In this document: positions 1-5,873 of the stretch, one piece after another
How the letters are laid out: every line of letters begins with the position of its first letter
How positions within the stretch are numbered: position 1 is the first letter of the stretch
NCBI GenBank assembly: GCA_037445185.1
Contig: JBBIKZ010000028.1
Coordinates: 1 to 23,167, forward strand
Reading direction: 5' to 3'
Source of the DNA: JANWZL01 sp037445185
GTDB lineage: Bacteria; Pseudomonadota; Gammaproteobacteria; Burkholderiales; Thiobacillaceae
Length of the DNA: 23,167 bases
The notes under the pieces: model-generated
What the model saw: only the letters and a program-made list of their open reading frames with translations
Told to the model about the DNA's origin: nothing
Databases searched by the model: none
Made by a program: the position numbers and the translations under genes

Positions 1-867
1 GAACCGTTCTACCCGAAGGGGGAAGGGCGAGGCCGGCCGACGATTGGTCTGGAGCGGATGCTGCGGATGTATGTAGCGCAGAACTGCTTTGGCCTTTCGG
101 ACGAAGGCGCCGAGGACGCGATCTACGACAGCCAGGCGATCCGGCGCTTTGTCGGCATCGACCTGGCGCGGGAATCCGCTCCCGATGCGACGACCCTGCT
201 CAAGTTCCGCCGCTTGCTGGAAGAGAAGGAACTGACGGATGCCATCTTCAACGCCATCAACGCCCATCTGGCCGACAAGGGGCTGTTCCTGCGCCAGGGG
301 ACGGTGGTGGATGCGACGATCATTGCGGCGCCCACCTCGACCAAGAACCGGGAAGGCAAGCGCGACCCTGCGATGCATCAGACCAAGAAGGGCAAGCAGT
401 GGTACTTCGGGATGAAGGCCCATATTGGGGTGGATGCGAATTCTGGCCTCACGCATACCGTGATCGGCACGGCGGCCCATGTCAGCGACGTCACGCAGGC
501 TGGTGCCCTGCTGCACGGCGATAAGACCGATGTCTTTGCCGATGCCGGCTACGTCGGGGTGGAGAAGCGGGAAGAAAACCTGGAAGTGCCGGTGAACTGG
601 CATGTTGCGATGAAGCGCAGTGTGCGCCGCGACCTGCCCAAGAACCCGTGGGGCGAGCAGATGGAATGGATCGAACAGGCCAAGGCCAGCATCCGGTCCA
701 AGGTGGAGCATCCCTTCCATGTGGTGAAGAACCTGTTCCGCCACCGCAAGACCCGCTACCGCGGACTGGCCAAGAACACGGCGCAGTTGCTGACCCTGTT
801 CGGCCTGGCCAATCTGGTCCTGGCTCGCCGGTGGTTGTTGGCGGTCGATACCCAAAGTGCGTCCTGA
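1..867 (+). CDS. IS5-family transposase, 5'-truncated by window edge
   Basis: This is a DDE transposase that cuts and joins IS ends. The frame is open from base 1; the residues before the first internal ATG at 58 (EPFYPKGEGRGRPTIGLERM) already match the family, so the true start lies outside the window. Counting from the ATG at 58, the catalytic triad is visible: Asp85 in VVDATI, Asp162 in FADAGYVG and Glu217 in RSKVEHPFHVVK, the last within the usual R-x-x-x-E context. The N-terminal part (LRMYVAQNCFGLSDEGAED, then a FRRLLE motif near residue 50) is the helical region typical of the IS5 group. The visible part has no stop or frameshift, so the element could be active. Translation ends with TGA at 865-867. 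Confidence 0.9.
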   Translation, partial: EPFYPKGEGRGRPTIGLERMLRMYVAQNCFGLSDEGAEDAIYDSQAIRRFVGIDLARESAPDATTLLKFRRLLEEKELTDAIFNAINAHLADKGLFLRQGTVVDATIIAAPTSTKNREGKRDPAMHQTKKGKQWYFGMKAHIGVDANSGLTHTVIGTAAHVSDVTQAGALLHGDKTDVFADAGYVGVEKREENLEVPVNWHVAMKRSVRRDLPKNPWGEQMEWIEQAKASIRSKVEHPFHVVKNLFRHRKTRYRGLAKNTAQLLTLFGLANLVLARRWLLAVDTQSAS

Positions 868-1013
868 ATTCGGGAAATGCAGGGGAAACGCCTCGAAATC
901 GACCTTTTTTGACCAGAAACAGGTCATTTTTCGATCACTCCCTGCCTAAAAAATGAGCGCCACCACAATTTAGGCAACTTACTCGCTTGGAATGGCATTT
1001 GTTCAGCGGTTCC
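1..1013 (+). mobile_element. IS5-type insertion sequence, right part (left end outside window)
   Basis: A transposase reading frame runs in from the left edge, followed by about 146 bases of non-coding IS tail. The proposed right end is at about 1013: the reverse complement of the bases before it begins GGAACCGCTGAACAA, which resembles the ends of IS5-group elements (beginning GG and containing GAACAA). The matching left inverted repeat and target duplication cannot be seen, so the exact boundary is inference. The neighbouring gene on the right is an unrelated regulator whose own ribosome-binding site is intact, so the IS does not obviously break it. Confidence 0.5.
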
Positions 1014-1180
1014 GGAATGGCCATGCACCCTGCATGGCCTGCACTCAAGAAGCTAGCCGCCGACGTCGTAATGGGTAAGCAACACGGTTCGAACCCGGTG
1101 GGCCAACCCGGTTGGTGTCGAAGCGCCTGCCGGGCAGCTAGGCTTCGATCCACAGACCACTTTGCGCACGAGGAGGCCGC
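868..1180. other. Gene-free stretch: IS tail, hairpin, XRE leader
   Basis: These 313 bases have no convincing gene. Bases 868-1013 look like the non-coding 3' tail of the IS5-type element. Bases 1019-1039 form a perfect hairpin (separate entry). Bases 1103-1115 make a small second hairpin (CCAAC-CCG-GTTGG). A clear ribosome-binding site, AGGAGG at 1171-1176, precedes the XRE regulator start with a 4-base spacer. I see no convincing -35/-10 pair. Confidence 0.5.
1019..1039. repeat. Perfect inverted repeat beside the IS end
   Basis: The arms GGCCATGCA (1019-1027) and TGCATGGCC (1031-1039) are perfectly complementary around a CCC loop. There is no T-tract on either side, so it is not a standard intrinsic terminator. 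It starts five bases after the proposed IS right end, so it may be an insertion target, an operator for the downstream regulator, or the remains of a terminator. Confidence 0.7.
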
Positions 1181-2017
1181 ATGTCTTTCCTGCAGCACAA
1201 ATGGACCGAATACAGCCGCCAGCCCAACCCGCCCAGGCGCTACAGCGGCCAGCGTGAATTCGAGGCAGACTGGGTCAGTAGGCTACGCCGCCGCTACGGC
1301 CTGTCGCAGGAGGGGCTGGCGGCGCTCGCCTGTGTGTCGGTCACCACGGTACAGAACTGGGAAAACCCCGCCAGCCGCAAGAACATCGCACCGCACAACC
1401 AGGACCGGCTGCGCGACATCGAGCGCGAGCTGTGGATCAAGGCGCACGTCACCCTGCTGGAGCCCTGCCCGCCGCACATCCGGGCGCTGTACGACCTGCT
1501 CACCGCCAACAAGGACGCCAGCGCCCAGGGTCTGGCCGAGTATCTGCTCGCCATACTGCCGGCGAACGATCCGGAACGTGCCCGCGTCCTGCACTGGGCG
1601 GCGCTCGCCCACAGCATCGCCGATCCGTCCTCGGCCAAGGCGAGGGCCTACGAGGAGGCCGCCCTGCAGAGCCTGGGCAATGCCGACCACCGGCTCGCCG
1701 CCGCCATCGAGAACGAGATCCTGGGCAGCCACTTCGAGGACATGCTGGCCATGGCGGCGGGCCCCGAGCGCCGGGAAAAGGCTCGCTGGATCATGGCCGC
1801 CTGCGAACGACTCTACGATCGCGACGGCCAGCCGGCCTACCTCTGGAATGCCCTGGAGGTCGCCTGCCGCGCACCGCTGGATGCCGCCGACCGCTACCGT
1901 TTGATCGGCCTGCTCAACGCCTGCCTGGGCGAGACCAGGGTCCGCCAGCGCATCGAGCGCGAAGAGGCATTCGAGGCTGCCCGCGAGGTCTATGCCACCT
2001 CGGGCAGGGTGAACTGA
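1181..2017 (+). CDS. XRE-family helix-turn-helix regulator with long helical C-terminal region
   Basis: This is a predicted DNA-binding transcriptional regulator of 278 residues. An N-terminal tail of about 30 residues precedes a Cro/C1-type helix-turn-helix at about residues 31-80, with RRRYGLSQEGLAAL as the first helices and VSVTTVQNWENP as the recognition region. The remaining ~190 residues are rich in Ala, Leu, Arg and Glu and look entirely helical, possibly a TPR-like ligand or dimerisation domain; this part I do not recognise as a named family. The start is supported by AGGAGG four bases upstream. The stop codon overlaps an ATG (TGATG at 2015-2019), and a small secreted-peptide gene follows at once, so the two are probably co-expressed. 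The total length and layout recall peptide-sensing XRE regulators of Firmicutes, but I see no specific sequence match to them. Confidence 0.8.
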   Translation: MSFLQHKWTEYSRQPNPPRRYSGQREFEADWVSRLRRRYGLSQEGLAALACVSVTTVQNWENPASRKNIAPHNQDRLRDIERELWIKAHVTLLEPCPPHIRALYDLLTANKDASAQGLAEYLLAILPANDPERARVLHWAALAHSIADPSSAKARAYEEAALQSLGNADHRLAAAIENEILGSHFEDMLAMAAGPERREKARWIMAACERLYDRDGQPAYLWNALEVACRAPLDAADRYRLIGLLNACLGETRVRQRIEREEAFEAAREVYATSGRVN

Positions 2018-2037
2018 TGCGTCACGGGAGCATGCAC

Positions 2038-2223
2038 ATGAAAGCACGGCTGATGCATCTTGCGGCCCCCTGGCTGATCGCCCTCGGCATGCTGGTCGGC
2101 GCCCCGGCACACGCCGACCGCCCAACCGCCCGGCCGGCCTGTCCGCCTGCCGCCCAGGCGACGCCCGCCACCCCTGTCCTGGCCTGGGACCGGGTCGGCG
2201 CGCCCATGCAGGGCCTGGCCTGA
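2038..2223 (+). CDS. Small predicted secreted peptide (61 aa precursor)
   Basis: The product has a textbook Sec signal peptide: a positive start (MKAR), a hydrophobic core (LAAPWLIALGMLVG) and an APAHA signal-peptidase site before Asp27. This would leave a mature peptide of 35 residues, rich in Pro and Ala, with one Cys and a more hydrophobic end (VLAWDRVGAPMQGLA). I chose the ATG at 2038 because GGGAG at 2026-2030 sits seven bases upstream; an in-frame ATG at 2017 overlapping the regulator stop would add seven residues. It reads directly on from the XRE regulator gene. I recognise no family. A spurious frame is possible, but the signal peptide, ribosome-binding site and coupling together make a real gene likely. 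Confidence 0.55.
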   Translation: MKARLMHLAAPWLIALGMLVGAPAHADRPTARPACPPAAQATPATPVLAWDRVGAPMQGLA

Positions 2224-2326
2224 GCCGGACATCGCCCCTGGCGCCTGTTCAGGGGCCAGCCACCCTACTGGCGCCGACCGACCGGCCGCGCCGGGGATGA
2301 TCGCACAGGGAACGGCTGGCAGACGA

Positions 2327-2354
2327 CACATCATCCCAGATTTGTCATTAGGGC
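2327..2354 (+). repeat. Left terminal inverted repeat of the MITE-like element
   Basis: This is the left arm, reading CACATC then the 20-bp core. It differs from the reverse complement of the right arm only at positions 2332 and 2353. Confidence 0.75.
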
Positions 2355-2543
2355 ACGCGATGATGGCGAGTCGTATGGCGAGCAGATTTGCGCACGGGCA
2401 ACGAGCCCATGGTGGACCTCGAGGGCTAAGCGAACGGGCTTGATACTGCCGCCAGACGGAGGCCCTGGCGCGCGCAGGCCGTGGTGGCATGGCGATGGGG
2501 ACAGGCTTCACACACGCCGGGGTGATCTTCGTAGGCATTGGCC

Positions 2544-2571
2544 GGCCTAATGACAAATCTGGGATCATGTG
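2544..2571 (-). repeat. Right terminal inverted repeat of the MITE-like element
   Basis: This is the right arm; on the minus strand it reads CACATG then the same 20-bp core. It ends 32 bases before the start of the CPBP protease gene. Confidence 0.75.
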
Positions 2572-2603
2572 ACAGCTGCAACAGGGTGGCGGGAAAATGC
2601 AGT

Positions 2604-3251
2604 ATGCCCGCCGCGACCCTACGCCTTCGTGCCCTCGAGTTCGCCGCCCTCTTCGTCCTGCTGCCGCTCCTGATCGCCTGGCAGGGCGAGGTCATGCGCC
2701 GCTGGATCATCCCCCAGCTGCTGCTGATCACCGCCCTCTGCCTCGTCCTGCTCTGGCGCGACGCGAGCTTCGACCGCCGCCGGCTGATGGTCTGGCCGAA
2801 GGCGTGGCGCCCCTGCCTGCTGCGCATCGCCGCCCTGCTGGCCATAGGCGGGGCGGCCGTGCTGGCGTTGGCAAGCCAGATGCCGGATGCGCACCCCTTC
2901 GCCCTGCCGCGTGAGCGGCCCGGACTCTGGCTCGCCATCCTACTGCTCTATCCGCTGCTCTCGGCCTTGCCGCAGGAGCTCATCTTCCGCGTCTTCGTCT
3001 TCCATCGTTACCGCGCCCTGTTTCCGGGCCGCCGCACGCTGCCGTTCATCAGTGCCGGCGTCTTCGCCCTCGCCCACCTAGTGCTGGGCAACTGGGTGGC
3101 CCTCGTGCTGTCGCTCGCCGGTGGGCTCCTGTTCGCCTACACCTACGCCAGGACGGGCTCGCTCGGTCTGGTCACCCTGGAGCACGGCTTGTGGGGGAAC
3201 TGGCTGTTGACGGTGGGCATGGGACCCTATTTCTACGGCGGGCATATCTGA
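2604..3251 (+). CDS. CPBP-family intramembrane metalloprotease-like protein
   Basis: This is a 215-residue multi-span membrane protein of the CPBP (CAAX protease/bacteriocin-processing, formerly Abi) family. Hydrophobic segments lie at about 11-26, 36-51, 70-90, 107-123, 145-163 and 165-182. The family motifs are present: QELIFR at 124-129 (family norm EExxxR, here with Gln in the first Glu position), FALAHL with His158, and EHGLWGNW with His194. Family members cleave substrates within or near membranes, some as prenyl-protein endoproteases and some in bacteriocin immunity; the substrate here is unknown. I chose the ATG at 2604 because the open frame upstream runs back through the MITE arm to a TTG and has no family character. 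The gene stands alone, with trxB 86 bases downstream. Confidence 0.8.
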   Translation: MPAATLRLRALEFAALFVLLPLLIAWQGEVMRRWIIPQLLLITALCLVLLWRDASFDRRRLMVWPKAWRPCLLRIAALLAIGGAAVLALASQMPDAHPFALPRERPGLWLAILLLYPLLSALPQELIFRVFVFHRYRALFPGRRTLPFISAGVFALAHLVLGNWVALVLSLAGGLLFAYTYARTGSLGLVTLEHGLWGNWLLTVGMGPYFYGGHI

Positions 3252-3260
3252 ACGCCCAAA

Positions 3261-3287
3261 ATTGCGCATGGACTTGAAGTCCGCAAT
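3261..3287. promoter_or_regulatory. Nested palindrome in the trxB leader, possible operator
   Basis: Between the CPBP gene and trxB, GGACTT (3270-3275) and AAGTCC (3277-3282) are perfect inverted repeats around one G. They are flanked by ATTGC (3261-3265) and GCAAT (3283-3287), also inverted, with an unpaired GCAT on the left side only. There is no T-tract, so a terminator is unlikely. A binding site for a dimeric repressor or activator of trxB is a reasonable guess. The trxB ribosome-binding site GGAG (3329-3332) lies further downstream. Confidence 0.35.
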
Positions 3288-3337
3288 CGTGGTACCAATC
3301 TGCCCAGGATAGGCCACGTACCTTCGACGGAGATCCC

Positions 3338-4288
3338 ATGACCACCCAACACGCCCGCCTGCTGATCCTCGGTTCCGGTCCCGCCGGCTACACCGCCGCC
3401 GTCTATGCCGCCCGCGCCAATCTGAAACCGGTGCTCATCACCGGGCTGGCCCAGGGCGGCCAGCTCATGACCACCACCGACGTGGACAACTGGCCGGCCG
3501 ACGCCAATGGCGTGCAGGGCCCCGAATTGATGCAGCGCTTCCAGCAACACGCCGAGCGCTTCGGCACCCAGATCATCTTCGACCACATCCACACCGCGAA
3601 GCTCACCGAGCGGCCCTTCACCTTGATCGGTGATGCCGGCACCTACACCTGCGATGCGCTCATCATCGCCACGGGCGCCTCGGCCATGTATCTGGGGCTG
3701 GAGAGCGAGCAGAAGTACATGGGCAGAGGCGTGTCCGGCTGCGCCACCTGCGACGGCTTCTTCTACAAGGGTCAGGAGGTGGCGGTGATCGGCGGCGGCA
3801 ATACCGCCGTGGAGGAGGCGATCTATCTCGCCAACATCGCCAGCAAGGTGACCCTGGTGCATCGGCGCGACACTTTCAAGGCCGAGGCCATCATGGTCGA
3901 CCACCTGATGGAGGTGGTCAAATCCGGCAAGATCGTGCTCGAGCTCGACAGCGTGCTCGAGGAGGTGCTCGGCGACGACAAGGGGGTGACCGGCATGCGC
4001 ATCAAGAACGTCAAGACCGGCGCGACCAAGGAGATCCCGCTGCAGGGGATCTTCATCGCCATAGGTCACAAGCCCAACACCGACCTCTTCGCTGGCCAGC
4101 TCGAGCTGGATCACGGCTACATCGTCACCCAGGCGGGTCGCCTCGGCAATGCCACCGCCACCAGCATCCCCGGCGTCTTCGCGGCCGGCGACGTGCAGGA
4201 CATGATCTACAAGCAGGCGGTCACGAGCGCCGCCTCCGGCTGCCAGGCCGCCCTGGACGCGGAGAAATATCTTCAGAATCAGAAGTAG
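3338..4288 (+). CDS. trxB: Thioredoxin-disulfide reductase
   Basis: This cytosolic flavoenzyme reduces thioredoxin with NADPH through FAD. All signatures are present in the 316 residues: the FAD-binding GSGPAGYTAAVYAARA at 13-28, the ATGA segment near 111-114, the redox-active disulfide CATC at 135-138 followed by DGFF, the NADPH-binding GGGNTAVEEA at 152-161 with VHRR at 174-177, and the C-terminal FAD contact GVFAAGDVQD at 279-288. The length is normal for the low-molecular-weight bacterial enzyme. The start has GGAG five bases upstream. The Smr-domain gene follows after 17 bases on the same strand and may be co-transcribed. The annotation is secure. Confidence 0.97.
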   Translation: MTTQHARLLILGSGPAGYTAAVYAARANLKPVLITGLAQGGQLMTTTDVDNWPADANGVQGPELMQRFQQHAERFGTQIIFDHIHTAKLTERPFTLIGDAGTYTCDALIIATGASAMYLGLESEQKYMGRGVSGCATCDGFFYKGQEVAVIGGGNTAVEEAIYLANIASKVTLVHRRDTFKAEAIMVDHLMEVVKSGKIVLELDSVLEEVLGDDKGVTGMRIKNVKTGATKEIPLQGIFIAIGHKPNTDLFAGQLELDHGYIVTQAGRLGNATATSIPGVFAAGDVQDMIYKQAVTSAASGCQAALDAEKYLQNQK

Positions 4289-4305
4289 AAAATCTTCGCA
4301 ACATC

Positions 4306-4866
4306 ATGAAAAAAGGCGGGAAGCCTCCCGCCTTGCCGGAAGCGGAGCGCGACGCCTTCCGGCGGGCGGTGGCGGATGCACAGCCGCTCACGCCACACGG
4401 CCGTGTCCTGCACGACCTCCCTCTGCCCCCGCCCATCCCTCTGTCGCGGCTCAAGGACGAGCGCGAGGTCATCCTCGAATCCCTGCAGGACCCGCTGCGC
4501 TGGGACGAAGCGACGCAGACGGGCGAGGAGCTCGCCTTTGTCCGACCGGGTCTGTCCCGTCAGGTGCTGCGTCGGCTGCGCAGCCAGTGGGTGGCGCAGG
4601 CCGAGTTGGACCTGCACGGGCTGAACCGCCTGCAGGCCAAGCACGAGCTGGCCGAATTCCTGCATGAATGCCGGCGACGCGGTGTGCGCTGCGTGCGCAT
4701 CGTGCACGGCAAGGGTCTGGGCTCGAAAAACCGCGAGCCGGTCCTCAAGATCCACGTGCGACACTGGCTCAGCCAGCGCGACGAGGTCCTGGCCTATGTG
4801 CAGGCAAGACCCGCCGACGGCGGGGGCGGCGCGGTGATGGTGCTGCTGCGAGCCGCGGGGCGGTGA
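4306..4866 (+). CDS. Smr-domain protein (MutS2/SmrA/SmrB-like)
   Basis: This 186-residue protein has a charged, Pro-rich N-terminal half and a C-terminal Smr domain at about residues 98-185. The domain shows LDLHGL at 102-107, an RIVHGKGLGS segment near 129-138, and the final GGAVMVLLR strand. Smr domains are small nucleases or nucleic-acid-binding modules; E. coli SmrB cleaves mRNA at collided ribosomes and carries a DLHG motif like this one. Size (183-187 residues in E. coli SmrA/SmrB) and layout fit a stand-alone Smr protein rather than MutS2. Which paralogue it corresponds to is not clear, so I give no symbol. No strong ribosome-binding site is visible before the ATG, so coupling to trxB is possible. 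Its end faces flgL across 47 bases that contain no obvious terminator. Confidence 0.85.
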   Translation: MKKGGKPPALPEAERDAFRRAVADAQPLTPHGRVLHDLPLPPPIPLSRLKDEREVILESLQDPLRWDEATQTGEELAFVRPGLSRQVLRRLRSQWVAQAELDLHGLNRLQAKHELAEFLHECRRRGVRCVRIVHGKGLGSKNREPVLKIHVRHWLSQRDEVLAYVQARPADGGGGAVMVLLRAAGR

Positions 4867-4913
4867 GCGGCCGGCTCGGGTAGCCGCCGCCATGGCCGGC
4901 GTATACGAGCAAC

Positions 4914-5861
4914 TCAGAGGTAGTTGAACAGGGATAGCCCGGCGATCCGGGCGTAGGCCCGCTGCGCGGCCTCGAGGGTGACCTGGCGGCGCTGCAGCTC
5001 GATGATGGCGGCGGCCTGGTCCAGTTCCACCAGCGCCCCGAGGGCGTTCCTCTCCTCGTTGAGCAGGGCCCGGGTCGTCGCCTGGGTGTCGGCCACCTCC
5101 AGCTGGGCGGCGGCGATGCGGCGTTCGATCATGCCCAAGCGGTCCAATGCGGCGTTGATCTTGGCGATGCCCGTGTCGATGTCGGCCTGGGTGAGCAGGC
5201 CGCCGGGGGTCTCGCGCAGATCGATCGCCGCCTGGTCGAGTGCTTGCAGGAGATCATCAGCCGCGCCGGCTTTGAACACCACGTCGAGATGGTCATTGAC
5301 CTGGATCGTGCGGCCGGCGTCGATCTCGATCTCGCGCACACCGCCATCGCCGTGGTAGGTGGCGGCACCACTGGTCGCTGCGGTGTTGGGGTTGGCATCG
5401 TCATCCGGGGCCACCTGGGTGTGGGTATAGGGCGGGGTCGAGGTCTTGTGGCCGCTGAAGATGTAGTTGCCGGAGGGATCGCGGGTGTTGGCCAGGCCCT
5501 TGAGCTGGTCGTAGTCAGCACGGATGAGGTCGGAGAACTGCTGGCGCAAGGCCTCGTCGTGCGTGGGCGCCACACCCATGAGGATGCCGCGGGCGTGTTC
5601 GAGCACCTTGCGCATCTGGCCCAGCACGGTCTGCTGGTAGCTCAGGGTCAGACGGGCCTTGTCCTGGTTGGCGAGGTACTGCTCCCGCAGCGCGATGCGG
5701 TCGGTCAGCTCCAGGATGCGCGATGCGCGCACCGGGTCGTCCTTGGGCGCGGTGACGGCCTGGCCGCTGGCGATTTTCTGGCTGAGTTTGGCGATGGCCG
5801 CCTGCTCGTTTTGTATGCCGGCCAGGGTGTTGGTGGAGAGGATCAGGGAACTGACGCGCAT
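4914..5861 (-). CDS. flgL: Flagellar hook-associated protein 3 (hook-filament junction)
   Basis: FlgL is exported by the flagellar type III system and forms the last junction ring between hook and filament. The 315-residue product has the conserved N-terminal helix region (MRVSSLILSTNTLAGIQ) followed by DDPVRAS at 41-47, the GNYIFSG strand at 131-137 that is diagnostic of FlgL, a variable central domain, and the C-terminal D0 helix rich in Gln, Ala and Glu that packs with the N terminus. It is the last gene of the flg operon, 12 bases behind flgK, and probably shares its late promoter. It converges with the Smr-domain gene. Confidence 0.95.
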   Translation of the reverse strand: MRVSSLILSTNTLAGIQNEQAAIAKLSQKIASGQAVTAPKDDPVRASRILELTDRIALREQYLANQDKARLTLSYQQTVLGQMRKVLEHARGILMGVAPTHDEALRQQFSDLIRADYDQLKGLANTRDPSGNYIFSGHKTSTPPYTHTQVAPDDDANPNTAATSGAATYHGDGGVREIEIDAGRTIQVNDHLDVVFKAGAADDLLQALDQAAIDLRETPGGLLTQADIDTGIAKINAALDRLGMIERRIAAAQLEVADTQATTRALLNEERNALGALVELDQAAAIIELQRRQVTLEAAQRAYARIAGLSLFNYL

Positions 5862-5873
5862 GGCCCGCCTCGG

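Larger units (their letters stand above)
2327..2571. mobile_element. MITE-like element with 28-bp terminal inverted repeats
   Basis: The sequence at 2327-2354 is repeated in reverse complement at 2544-2571 with 26 of 28 positions identical, including a perfect 20-bp core (2333-2352 against 2546-2565, beginning ATCCCAGATTTG). Outside the arms a further GCAG (2319-2322) matches CTGC (2576-2579) in inverted orientation. The ~190 bases between the arms encode no transposase. This is the structure of a miniature inverted-repeat transposable element, mobilised in trans by a transposase recognising the same ends. I could not see a clear target-site duplication and cannot name the parent IS. The right arm lies 33 bases from the ATG of the next gene, so the element could carry or disturb its promoter. 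Confidence 0.65.
2224..2603. other. Gene-free stretch containing the MITE-like element
   Basis: No convincing gene lies in these 380 bases. Just after the small peptide gene, CCCCTG (2235-2240) and CAGGGG (2250-2255) form a 6-bp stem with a 9-base loop but no T-tract, at best a weak terminator. Bases 2327-2571 are the inverted-repeat element described separately. Bases 2572-2603 form the leader of the CPBP protease gene. Confidence 0.5.

Noticed and set aside
1083..1105. GGTTCGAACC followed by GGGCCA, resembling a tRNA T-arm and 3' end
   Set aside because: Only three of five T-stem pairs form, the acceptor strand would be too short, and no anticodon or D-arm is found upstream.
2538..2603. 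TTG start extending the CPBP protease into the MITE arm
   Set aside because: The added residues come from the inverted repeat, have no ribosome-binding site and precede the natural membrane-protein start at 2604.
3233..4114. 293-aa open frame on the minus strand
   Set aside because: It is antisense to trxB, His/Gly/Val-rich and without family signatures.
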